Source: Pseudonocardia kujensis
GTDB taxonomy: Bacteria; Actinomycetota; Actinomycetes; Mycobacteriales; Pseudonocardiaceae
NCBI RefSeq assembly: GCF_021283305.1
Contig: NZ_JAJSOK010000052.1
Span: 1-55,413 of the forward strand
Direction: 5' to 3'
DNA length: 55,413 bases
In this document: positions 17,059 to 24,985 of the stretch, one piece after another
Position numbering within the stretch: the first letter of the stretch is position 1
Layout: every line of letters starts with the position of its first letter
Program-made: the position numbers and the translations under genes
Notes under the pieces: generated by a model
Told to the model about the DNA's origin: nothing
Seen by the model: the letters and a program-made list of their open reading frames with translations, nothing else
The model's database searches: none

Positions 17059-18744
17059 ATGGCCAAGGAACTCAAGTTCGGCGTGGACGCCCGAAGGGCG
17101 CTCCAGGCCGGGGTGGACCAGCTCGCCGAGGCCGTCAAGAGCACGCTCGGCCCGAAAGGCCGTAACGTCGTCCTGGAGAAGATCACCGGCACGCCCGAGG
17201 TGACCAACGACGGCGTGACCATCGCCCGCGAGATCCACCTGCGCGACCCCTTCGAGAACATGGGCGCGCAGATCCTCAAGGAAGCGGCGATCAAGACCAA
17301 CGACACCGTCGGCGACGGCACCACCACGGCGACCGTGGTGGCCCAGGCCATCGTCCGCGAGGGCATGAAGGCCATCCAGTCCGGCGGGAACCCCGTGCTG
17401 GTCAAGCGGGGCATCGACCTCGCCGTCGGCCGGATCGTCGAGAAGCTCGCCGCCGTGGCGCACCCCGTCGACTCGCTCGAGCACCTGTCCCGCGTGGCCG
17501 CCATCTCGGCGAACGACGACGAGACCATCGGCTCGGTCATCGCCAAGACCCTGCACACCGTCGGCGACGACGGCGTGATCTCCGTCGACGACGGCCCGGT
17601 CCTCGGGCTGAGCGTGAACTTCGTCGAGGACTTCGAGTTCGACAACGGCTACGTCTCGCCCTACCTGGTCACCGACCCGGGCTCCATGATGGCCGTCCTG
17701 GACGACCCGTACATCCTGCTGTCCGCCGAGAAGATCACCGACGTCCGGCAGCTGATGCCGGTGCTCGAGAAGCTCATGCGCGACCCGCGGCCCCTGGTCA
17801 TCGTGGCCGAGAAGGTCGAGGGCACCGCACTGCAGATGCTGGTGCACAACCACGTCAATGGGCACCTCAAGGTCACCGCCATCCAGGCGCCCGGGTTCGG
17901 CGAGAAGCGTATCCACCTGCTGGAGGACCTGGCCGCGCTGACCGGCGCCAAGGTGCACTCCAAGGCGTCGAGCTTCGCGCTGGAGCAGATGACGACCGAG
18001 CACCTCGGCCGGACCACGCAGGTCCGGGCCACCAACGAGCAGTGCGTGTTCATCGGCGGGCACGGTTCGAAGGAGGCCGTCGAGCGGCGGCTCTCGCAGC
18101 TGCGGGCCGAGATGGCGCGCGCGACGATCGGCACGGACGAGGACTGGCTCAACGACCGCATCGCCCGGCTCTCCGGCAAGGCCGCCATCATCTCCGTGGG
18201 CGCGCCGACGAACGCGGAGCTCAAGGAGATCCGGCACCGCGTCGACGACTCGCTGCAGGCGACCCGGGCCGCCATGGCCGAGGGCATCGTCGCGGGCGGC
18301 GGGTCGGCGCTGCTGCACGCCGAGTCCGCGCTCGACGGGCTGGACGTGGACGGCGACTACCGGATCGGCGTCGAGATCGTGCGGGCCGCGCTGTCCGAGC
18401 CCGTGCACCTGATCGCGTCCAACGCGGGGTACGACGGCGCCGACGTCGTCAAGCAGGTCACCGACCTGGGCGTGGACGAGGGCTTCGACGCCCTGCAGGG
18501 CCGCTTCGGCAACATGGTCGAGATGGGGATCATCGACCCCCTGCGGGTCGTGCGCTCCGCGCTGCAGAACGGCGCCTCCGTGGCCGGCCTGATCCTCACC
18601 ACCAACTCGCTGGTGGCGGAGGAGCAGACGCCGTGGAACAAGGCGCTGATGACGGAGTTCGGGCCGCTCGACGAGGGCATCCCGCAGCCCAGCCCGGACT
18701 CGTCGACGCCGCAGTCCCTGGGCCTCGGCCCGTCGGTGGGCTGA
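17059..18744 (+). CDS. GroEL-like chaperonin dedicated to the monooxygenase (MimG type)
   Basis: A 561-residue type I chaperonin subunit. ATPase residues are conserved: LGPKGRNVVLEK, NDGVTIAREI, GDGTTTATVVAQA and the RVDDSLQATRAA-EGIVAGGG region. It ends GLGPSVG, lacking the Gly-Gly-Met repeat tail of housekeeping GroEL, and no GroES gene is beside it. In mycobacteria a chaperonin-like protein in this place (MimG) is required to fold the hydroxylase alpha subunit; the same role is inferred here. ATG with a GGGAGGA site. Distance from prmD is 126 bases with a hairpin between. Confidence 0.9.
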   Translation: MAKELKFGVDARRALQAGVDQLAEAVKSTLGPKGRNVVLEKITGTPEVTNDGVTIAREIHLRDPFENMGAQILKEAAIKTNDTVGDGTTTATVVAQAIVREGMKAIQSGGNPVLVKRGIDLAVGRIVEKLAAVAHPVDSLEHLSRVAAISANDDETIGSVIAKTLHTVGDDGVISVDDGPVLGLSVNFVEDFEFDNGYVSPYLVTDPGSMMAVLDDPYILLSAEKITDVRQLMPVLEKLMRDPRPLVIVAEKVEGTALQMLVHNHVNGHLKVTAIQAPGFGEKRIHLLEDLAALTGAKVHSKASSFALEQMTTEHLGRTTQVRATNEQCVFIGGHGSKEAVERRLSQLRAEMARATIGTDEDWLNDRIARLSGKAAIISVGAPTNAELKEIRHRVDDSLQATRAAMAEGIVAGGGSALLHAESALDGLDVDGDYRIGVEIVRAALSEPVHLIASNAGYDGADVVKQVTDLGVDEGFDALQGRFGNMVEMGIIDPLRVVRSALQNGASVAGLILTTNSLVAEEQTPWNKALMTEFGPLDEGIPQPSPDSSTPQSLGLGPSVG

Positions 18745-18752
18745 GCCGGCCC

Positions 18753-18858
18753 CCGCATCATGGAACCATAATGCGCGAAAGCGAGTCGCTGGAGCGCATT
18801 ATGGAACCATAATGCGCGAAATGCCGGTCCGAATGCGCACTATGGTTCCGTAACGCGA
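18753..18858. repeat. Three phased inverted repeats before the amidohydrolase gene
   Basis: Three copies of the inverted repeat with arms GCGCATTATGG and CCATAATGCGC around two bases. Copy 2 (18794-18817) is perfect; copy 1 (18753-18776) differs at three left-arm positions; copy 3 (18835-18858) has TT in the centre and four changed bases. Centres are at 18764.5, 18805.5 and 18846.5, that is 41 bp apart each time, about four helix turns. Copy 3 covers TATGGT, a possible -10 box, and ends directly before the ribosome site of the next gene. This looks like a cooperative multi-site operator; the binding protein is unknown. Confidence 0.7.
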
Positions 18859-18871
18859 CGGGAGAGGCGCG

Positions 18872-19987
18872 GTGTACGAGGTCGGCGGGGAACGCTACGT
18901 CGTCGTCGACGCCCACGTGCACGCGTGGGACGGCAGCCCGCACAACCAGGCGGGCCCGGCGGGCGAGCAGTTTGTCGCCGACCTCCACCACCGGCACCGC
19001 GTCCTCGACCGGACCCCGCGACCCATTCCGTTCGACGAGTTCGCCGCGGTCGGGGAGCGCTCCCTGGTCTCCGACCTGCTGGGCCGGGGACACGTGGACC
19101 GGGCGGTGCTGCAGCCGCTCGGGCTGGGGTCGCTGTTCGTCCTCGGGTTCGCGCCGTCGGCCTGGTCCGCGGAGCTCGCTGAGGGGCTCGCCGGCCGGTT
19201 CGCCGTGACCGGTGAGCTCGATCCCGCCGACGAGGGCGGCCGGCGCGGGATCGCCGCCCGGGTGCAGCGGGAGGACCTCCGCGGCCTCTCCCTGACGTCC
19301 GGGACCCGCCCGGAGGCCCGCCTCGAGCTCGACGACCCGGCCCTGCGCCGGGCGCTCGGCCGGGTCGTCGAGCAGGGGGGCGCCGCGGTGGTGCACCTCG
19401 GCGTCGGGGCGGTCGCACATCCGGCCGCGGGGGCTCCCGTCTGGAGCCACGGCGGCGTCCCGGACCGGCCCACGGGGTCGGGACGCATCCGCGCCCGCTG
19501 GCCCAGCTGGGCCGAGCCGGTGCGCTCGGGGTCGGCGCTGCCGGTCCGGGAGCGGGACACCCGGCCGGCCCCCGCCGGGCGCATCGATCCCAACCAGGTC
19601 CGCGTGCTGGTCTCGACGCTGCCGCGGGTGCGCTTCGTGCTGGGTTCGGGCTGGCTGCCGACACCGGTGCTGACCCGGCTCGCGCAGCTGCCCGGCGTGC
19701 ACGTGCTGCTCACCGAGGTCCTCGCCGGCCTGCGCACCCACCCGCGGGAGGCGGGGGAGGCGCTCGACGCGCTGCTGGCCGCCTTCGGACCGCAGCGGCT
19801 GCTGTTCGGCAGCGGCTATCCGCTCGTCCGACCGGAGCGGCTCGTCGAGGAGACGGCGTCGGCGCTGCTCGCGCGGGGGCTCGGACCCGCCGCCGTACAG
19901 GGTGTGCTGGGCGCCAACGCGGCCCGGCTCTACCGGCTGCCCGTGCCGGAGGCGCTCGTCGCGCACTCCGTCGCCCGCGCACGCTGA
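18872..19987 (+). CDS. Divergent amidohydrolase-fold protein of the monooxygenase cluster
   Basis: A 371-residue protein that starts MYEVGGERYVVVDAHVHAWD, matching the amidohydrolase found in many prm/mim clusters. The first metal motif HxH is kept (residues about 15-17), and VVHLGVGA could hold another His. But the later strands have lost their ligands: the usual 'VEH' position reads VLGSGWLP, and the 'SSDYAL' Asp site reads GSGYPLV. Between about 195 and 240 an Arg/Pro-rich insert replaces family sequence. It may be a non-catalytic relative or have changed chemistry. GTG start with GGGAGAGG. Expression is probably governed by the three-repeat operator upstream. Confidence 0.75.
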   Translation: MYEVGGERYVVVDAHVHAWDGSPHNQAGPAGEQFVADLHHRHRVLDRTPRPIPFDEFAAVGERSLVSDLLGRGHVDRAVLQPLGLGSLFVLGFAPSAWSAELAEGLAGRFAVTGELDPADEGGRRGIAARVQREDLRGLSLTSGTRPEARLELDDPALRRALGRVVEQGGAAVVHLGVGAVAHPAAGAPVWSHGGVPDRPTGSGRIRARWPSWAEPVRSGSALPVRERDTRPAPAGRIDPNQVRVLVSTLPRVRFVLGSGWLPTPVLTRLAQLPGVHVLLTEVLAGLRTHPREAGEALDALLAAFGPQRLLFGSGYPLVRPERLVEETASALLARGLGPAAVQGVLGANAARLYRLPVPEALVAHSVARAR

Positions 19988-20003
19988 CGGCACCCCGTCA
20001 CGC

Positions 20004-20040
20004 CGATGGCCCGGACCCCGAGGTGGGGGCCGGGCCGTCG
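20004..20040. terminator. Terminator between convergent amidohydrolase and transporter genes
   Basis: GGCCCGGACCCC (20008-20019) pairs with GGGGGCCGGGCC (20025-20036) with one mismatch, and flanking CGAT/GTCG extends the stem. It lies between two facing stop codons and can serve both strands. Confidence 0.7.
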
Positions 20041-20051
20041 GTGCAGGACGG

Positions 20052-21458
20052 TCAGGACCCGGCGCGCCCGCCCTTGCCCGGGGTCGGCGCCCCGGCCATC
20101 GCGGGCGTGCGGTCGGGCACGAACTTGTCCGTGCCCGGGATCCGCGTCGGGTGCGCCAGCGAGACCCGCGCCGTCTCCGGCATGACCAGGATCGGCACGA
20201 TCGCGACCACCGCGGCGCCCATCAGGTAGAAGGCCGGGATCAGGTCGTTGCCGGTCCCGGCGATCAGCGCGGAGACGATCAGGGGCGCGGTGCCGCCGAA
20301 GGCCGCCGTCGACGTCGAGTAGCCGATGGAGAAGCCGCCGTACCGGTTGCGGGTGGGGAACATCGCCGGCAGCGCCGACCCGATCGTCCCGAGCATGAGC
20401 AGCAGCAGCCCGCCGACGATGACCAGCCCGACGATCACCGGGAACACCGACTTCTGGCCCAGCAGCAGGAACGCCGGGATCGCGAGCACCAGGTAGCCGA
20501 TCGCCGAGGCGAGCAGCAGCGGCTTGCGGCCGACCCGGTCGGACAGGGAGCCGACCGGCGCGATCAGGGCCATCATCACGATCATCACGCCGATGAGCAC
20601 GAGGAGCGACTCCGTGTCGCTGATCCCCAGCACCTGGGTGAGGTAGGTCGGCATGTAGGTCAGCAGGATGTAGTCGGCGACGTTGAGCAGCACGACGAAA
20701 CCGATGAGCTGCAGGATCTGCGGCCAGACGTTCGCCACGACCTCCTTGAACGGGCTGGTGGTCGTCTTGCCCTCGGACTCGGCGGCCTGGAAGCACGGCG
20801 TGTCCTCGAGCTTGCTCCGCAGCCAGAAGCCGATGAGGCCCAGCGGGCCCGCGACGAGGAACGGGATGCGCCAGCCCCAGCTCTGCAGGGTCTGCTCGTC
20901 GAAGCCGAGCTGCACGGCGGTGGCCAGGACCGCACCGAGGATGGTGCCGCCGAGCGTGCCGAACTCCAGGAACGAGCCCCAGAAGCCGCGCCGCCGGTCG
21001 GGGGCGTACTCGGCGATGAACGTGGCCGCGCCGCCGTACTCGCCGCCGGTGGAGAAGCCCTGCACCAGCCGGAAGAACAGCAGCAGGACGGGCGCCCAGA
21101 TGCCGATCGTGGCGTAGCTCGGGATCAGCCCGACGCAGAAGGTCGAGCCGGACATCAGCAGGATCGTCAGGGCCAGGACCTGGCGGCGGCCGAACCGGTC
21201 GCCCAGTGGGCCGAGGACGATGCCGCCCAGTGGTCGCAGGACGAACGGGATCGCGATGCCCGCGAAGACCAGGATCGTCCCCGCCGCCGGGCTGGCGTCG
21301 GGGAAGAACACCTGCTTGATCACGGTCGCCAGGTAGCCGTAGACGCCGTAGTCGTACCACTCGATCGCGTTGCCCATGGCAGCGCCGGAGACGGCCCGGC
21401 GGACGGTCTTGGTGTCCGCCTCCTGCACCCCCGGCGTCGCGTCGCCGCGTTCGCTCAT
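20052..21458 (-). CDS. MHS-family MFS transporter (organic acid/osmolyte:H+ symporter)
   Basis: A 468-residue MFS protein of the metabolite:H+ symporter group (relatives carry alpha-ketoglutarate, proline/betaine, shikimate). Diagnostic are AAMGNAIEWYDYGVYGYLA at helix 1, RPLGGIVLGPLGDRFGRRQV (loop 2-3) and FFRLVQGFSTGGEYGGAATF at helix 4. The C-terminus is a hydrophilic tail after MPETARVSLAHPTRIPG. ATG at 21458 with GGAGG four bases upstream; longer in-frame starts add non-family sequence. It faces the monooxygenase cluster tail-to-tail, so it is transcribed separately; a role in uptake of an oxidation product or co-substrate is possible but unsupported. Confidence 0.88.
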   Translation of the reverse strand: MSERGDATPGVQEADTKTVRRAVSGAAMGNAIEWYDYGVYGYLATVIKQVFFPDASPAAGTILVFAGIAIPFVLRPLGGIVLGPLGDRFGRRQVLALTILLMSGSTFCVGLIPSYATIGIWAPVLLLFFRLVQGFSTGGEYGGAATFIAEYAPDRRRGFWGSFLEFGTLGGTILGAVLATAVQLGFDEQTLQSWGWRIPFLVAGPLGLIGFWLRSKLEDTPCFQAAESEGKTTTSPFKEVVANVWPQILQLIGFVVLLNVADYILLTYMPTYLTQVLGISDTESLLVLIGVMIVMMALIAPVGSLSDRVGRKPLLLASAIGYLVLAIPAFLLLGQKSVFPVIVGLVIVGGLLLLMLGTIGSALPAMFPTRNRYGGFSIGYSTSTAAFGGTAPLIVSALIAGTGNDLIPAFYLMGAAVVAIVPILVMPETARVSLAHPTRIPGTDKFVPDRTPAMAGAPTPGKGGRAGS

Positions 21459-21615
21459 CACGCCTCCTGCCCCTCGGTTGCGGAACAACGCTAGGTGAGG
21501 TCGACATCGCGTGCAGGACGTGGCGCCGGGACGACCAGCCGCTAAACCTGCCGCGGCGGGTCCGTACCGGGGAACCCGTCCTGCTCTGAGAGGGCGGTCA
21601 CGGGCCCGCGTCCGG

Positions 21616-22671
21616 CTACGCGCGGTGAGGTGCGCTCCACCGTTCGACGGGGCGGAAGCCGTGGGTGGGAGCGGTCCATACGTACGTCCAACACGATCGT
21701 CCGTCGGGGGTGGCGACGCGGACACGCACGTAGCCGGGGCCCTCGAACCGGTCGAGCCGGGGGAGGAGCGCGGCGGGATCGCGCAGCGGGACGAGGTGGC
21801 CGGGCACCCCGCGACCGGCGTCGCGGAGCATCGCCGGGTAGCCGAGACCGGTGTCGAGCAACGTCCCGGGGACCGTCACCGGTTCGGCAGGCCCGGCGGC
21901 GGCCCCGGCGAGCAGGTGCCAGGAGCGTGCGCCGGGCTGCAGGGTGCCGTAGACGAAGAGCCGGGCGGGCCAGGAGTCGGGAACCGGTGCGCCGGCCAGC
22001 GTGGTCGCGTCGAGCCCGTCGGACGGCGCCTGCTCGCCGCGCAGCACCCGGGCCGCGGTCTGCGGGAGGTCGGTGCAGCGCACCGGCTCCCCGTCGACCA
22101 GCAGCGGGCGGCGGATGCCGGCCCGCCCGAGGTAGGCCAGGACGTCGTCGAGCAGGGTGCCGTCCTCGGTGCGCACCTCGCCGGTGCGGACGCGGGCCAG
22201 GCGGTACCGCCCGGACGAGCGGCCCTCGCAGACGTCGAGCACCGCCACCTGCTCGGGCGTCGCGAACCACACCGAGTGCTCCTCGACCAGGCCCGGCCCG
22301 GCGGCCAGCACCGCCGGCCGCTGGTCGTCGACCACGCGCAGGCCGTGCGCCCACACGGCGGTGAGCCCGGTCGTCCGGGCCCGGAGCACGACGACGGGCC
22401 CGCCCAGTCCGAGCTCGCGGCGCAGCCAACCGATCTTGGCGGGGTTGCGGTTGGAGCCGTAGGTCAGCAACGGGACCCGGGCGGCGAGCGGGGGCGCACC
22501 GCGGCCGGCGAGCCAGGCGTCCAGATCCGTGTCGCCGACCCGCCAGGACGAGCGGGCCGACGGGTCGGGGGCCAGTGCGAACCCGCCGCCGTCGACGTGC
22601 ACGAACGAGCGGTCCGGCACGACCCCCGGGTACGGCGCGGCGGGGTACGCGGCGTCGGGGAAGTCGGGCAT
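21616..22671 (-). CDS. Tandem gamma-glutamylcyclotransferase-fold protein
   Basis: A 351-residue protein with two cyclotransferase-like halves. The N-terminal half has LLTYGSNRNPAKIGWL (near residue 67), the YGSN signature of the GGCT fold. The C-terminal half has RLFVYGTLQPGARSWHLL (near residue 238), the YGTLxPG signature of the AIG2/GGACT type, followed by LDRFEGPGYVRVRV, the usual end motif. GGCT-type enzymes cyclise gamma-glutamyl amines to 5-oxoproline, but many family members have unknown substrates. The ATG has a run of G upstream. It stands alone, divergent from mtnA. Two such halves in one chain are uncommon. Confidence 0.75.
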   Translation of the reverse strand: MPDFPDAAYPAAPYPGVVPDRSFVHVDGGGFALAPDPSARSSWRVGDTDLDAWLAGRGAPPLAARVPLLTYGSNRNPAKIGWLRRELGLGGPVVVLRARTTGLTAVWAHGLRVVDDQRPAVLAAGPGLVEEHSVWFATPEQVAVLDVCEGRSSGRYRLARVRTGEVRTEDGTLLDDVLAYLGRAGIRRPLLVDGEPVRCTDLPQTAARVLRGEQAPSDGLDATTLAGAPVPDSWPARLFVYGTLQPGARSWHLLAGAAAGPAEPVTVPGTLLDTGLGYPAMLRDAGRGVPGHLVPLRDPAALLPRLDRFEGPGYVRVRVATPDGRSCWTYVWTAPTHGFRPVERWSAPHRA

Positions 22672-22763
22672 CCCCCGCAGTATGGGGCCACGTCGTGCCT
22701 CGTGGCCGCGATGACCGCCATGACCCCGGGTGCCGCCCCGGCCGGATCTGAGAAGGTGCAGGC

Positions 22764-23708
22764 GTGTCCTCCACCGTCCCGCGGGACCTGCCGCCCACGA
22801 TCACCTGGGAGCGCGACCGGATCGTGCTGGTCGACCAGACCCGGCTGCCCGAGGTGCACCGGGTGGAGGTCACGACCGTCGCCGGGCTGGTCGACGCCAT
22901 CCGGCGGCTCGTCGTGCGCGGGGCCCCGGCACTGGGCGTCGCCGGGGCGTACGGGGTGGCGCTGGCGGCCCGGAACGGCGGCGACCTGCGCGAGGACGCC
23001 GAGCGGATCGCCTCCGCCCGGCCCACGGCCGTCAACCTGCGGCGGGGCGTCGAACGGGCCCTGGCCGCCCCGGACCCGTTGGCGGCCGCGCACGCCTTCC
23101 GGGACGAGGACGTCGCCGCCTGCCGCGCGATCGGTGCCCGCGGCGCCGCCCTGCTCGGCGAGCTGTGCGGCGAGCGCCCGTTGCGGCTGCACACCCACTG
23201 CAACGCCGGGGCCCTGGCCTGCGTGGAGTGGGGGACCGCGCTCGGGGTGGTGCGGTCCCTGCACGCCTCGGGGCGGGTCGAGCTGGTGGTGGCCGACGAG
23301 ACCCGGCCCCTGCTGCAGGGCGCGCGCATCACCGCCGTGGAACTGCAGGCGCTCGGCGTGCCGCACCGGGTGGTGGTCGACGGCGCCGCGGCGTCCGTGA
23401 TCGCGCGGGGGCTGGTCGACGCCGTGCTGGTCGGGGCGGACCGGATCGCCGCGAACGGCGACGTCGCCAACAAGATCGGGACCTACCCGCTGGCCCTCGC
23501 GGCGGCGCGGGCCGGGATCCCGTTCGTCGTCGCGGCCCCGGAGACCACGGTCGACGCCGCGACGCCCGACGGCGCGGCGATCGAGATCGAGGAGCGCGAC
23601 GCCGCCGAGGTCGTGGCCGGGGCCGACGCCTGGAACCCGGCCTTCGACGTCACGCCCGCGGACCTCGTGACCGCGATCGTCACCGACACCCGCACGTGGC
23701 GGCCCTGA
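22764..23708 (+). CDS. mtnA: S-methyl-5-thioribose-1-phosphate isomerase
   Basis: A 314-residue enzyme of the methionine salvage pathway; it converts 5-methylthioribose-1-phosphate to the ribulose form. Family signatures: LVVRGAPALGVAGAYGVALA (near 55), HTHCNAGALACVEWGTALG, VVADETRPLLQGARITAVEL (catalytic Asp region), and VGADRIAANGDVANKIGTYP with the second catalytic Asp. Length is slightly short of the usual 340 but all motifs are present. GTG start. No other salvage gene is nearby; the next gene, an MFS transporter, begins 10 bases after the stop and is probably co-transcribed. Confidence 0.93.
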   Translation: MSSTVPRDLPPTITWERDRIVLVDQTRLPEVHRVEVTTVAGLVDAIRRLVVRGAPALGVAGAYGVALAARNGGDLREDAERIASARPTAVNLRRGVERALAAPDPLAAAHAFRDEDVAACRAIGARGAALLGELCGERPLRLHTHCNAGALACVEWGTALGVVRSLHASGRVELVVADETRPLLQGARITAVELQALGVPHRVVVDGAAASVIARGLVDAVLVGADRIAANGDVANKIGTYPLALAAARAGIPFVVAAPETTVDAATPDGAAIEIEERDAAEVVAGADAWNPAFDVTPADLVTAIVTDTRTWRP

Positions 23709-23718
23709 GGAGCCGGCG

Positions 23719-24861
23719 ATGCGGACCGCGGCCTTCCGGCTGATGCTCGCCGTGACCGTCCTCGGGTTCGGCGGGCACGCCCTGCTGCTCCCGGTGCTGC
23801 CGCTGTGGGTCAGCCGCGCGGGCGCGGGCGAGTTCGGCGCCGGGACGACGACCGGGGTGCTGATGGCCACGACGGTCGCCACCCAGCTCGCGGTGCCCGC
23901 CCTGCTGCGGCGCGTCGGTTACCGGGTCGTGCTGGGCGCGGGGCTCGTGCTGCTCGGGGCGCCGACGCCGTTCCTGCTGCTCACGGCCGAGCTCGGCCCG
24001 GTGCTGCTGATCTCTGCCGTGCGTGGGATCGGGTTCGGGCTGCTCACCGTGGCCGGCAGCGCGCTCGTGGCGGAGCTGGTGCGGCCCGCCGAGCACGGGC
24101 GCGCGTCGGCGCGGTACGGGTACGCGATCGGGATCCCGCAGCTGGTCCTGCTGCCGCTCGGCGTCGCGACCGTCGACCTGCTCGGGTTCACCGGCGTGTT
24201 CCTCGCGGCCGGGATCGCGCCGCTGCTCGGGGCCGCCGCCACCCCGTTCCTGCGGGCCGGCCGGCCGTCCGCCGCCGAGCCGCGCGTCCAGGACCCCGCG
24301 GAGCTCGGCGCCGCCGTGGTCCGGAGCCGGCGCAGCGGTGTCGGACCGATGGCCGCGATGCTCGCCTGCTCGGTGGCCCAGGGCGGCCTGGTGACGTTCC
24401 TGCCGCTGGCCGCGCCGTCGACGACCGCGGCGGCTCCGCTGGCCCTGTTCGCGGTCGCGCTCGGCGGCGTCCTCGGCCGTGGGCTCGCCGGCGGGCTGGT
24501 CGACCGGCACGGGCCGGGTCGGCTGCTGCTGCCCGGCACGCTGCTCGCCGCGGCGGGGATGGGGGTCGAGGTCCTGTCGGTCGGGGGCGCGGCCTGGTTG
24601 CTGGTCGTCGGCGCGTTCGCCGTCGGGTCCGGCTTCGGGCTGGTGCAGAACGACTCGCTGGTCTCGCTGTTCGCCGCCGCCGGACCCGCGCGCTACGGCG
24701 CCGCCAGCGCGGCCTGGAACATCGGGTTCGACGCCGGCACCGGTGCCGGGTCGAGCGGGCTCGGGGCGATCGCCGAGCCCTTCGGCTTCCGCGCCGCCTT
24801 CGGCGCGGCGGCCCTCCTGCTCCTCGCGGTCCTGCCGCTCACCCGCCGCCGGGCCCCCTGA
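23719..24861 (+). CDS. MFS transporter
   Basis: A 380-residue hydrophobic protein with about 12 predicted helices, starting MRTAAFRLMLAVTVLGFGGH. Segments such as ALVAELVRPAEHGRASARYG and GRGLAGGLVDRHGPGRLLL are typical MFS loops. The substrate is unknown. The start codon lies 10 bases after the mtnA stop with a GAGGAG site that overlaps the end of mtnA, indicating one operon, so export or uptake of a methylthio compound is conceivable but not shown. A strong 14-bp stem terminator follows. Confidence 0.85.
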   Translation: MRTAAFRLMLAVTVLGFGGHALLLPVLPLWVSRAGAGEFGAGTTTGVLMATTVATQLAVPALLRRVGYRVVLGAGLVLLGAPTPFLLLTAELGPVLLISAVRGIGFGLLTVAGSALVAELVRPAEHGRASARYGYAIGIPQLVLLPLGVATVDLLGFTGVFLAAGIAPLLGAAATPFLRAGRPSAAEPRVQDPAELGAAVVRSRRSGVGPMAAMLACSVAQGGLVTFLPLAAPSTTAAAPLALFAVALGGVLGRGLAGGLVDRHGPGRLLLPGTLLAAAGMGVEVLSVGGAAWLLVVGAFAVGSGFGLVQNDSLVSLFAAAGPARYGAASAAWNIGFDAGTGAGSSGLGAIAEPFGFRAAFGAAALLLLAVLPLTRRRAP

Positions 24862-24935
24862 CACCGTCGCGGTCCCGACCCCGCCGGCCCTGGAGCCCTC
24901 CGGCTCTCGACGCCGTCGGGGTCCCGCGAACGACG

Positions 24936-24967
24936 ACCGCCCCCGGACCTCGCGGTCCGGGGGCGGT
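24936..24967. terminator. Bidirectional terminator
   Basis: A perfect 14-bp inverted repeat, ACCGCCCCCGGACC (24936-24949) and GGTCCGGGGGCGGT (24954-24967), with loop TCGC lies between the facing MFS and metallo-hydrolase genes. Confidence 0.85.
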
Positions 24968-24985
24968 GTGCACGGGTGCGGTGGC

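Noticed and set aside
17059..18744. Housekeeping GroEL
   Set aside because: No groES next to it, no GGM tail, and a position within the monooxygenase cluster.
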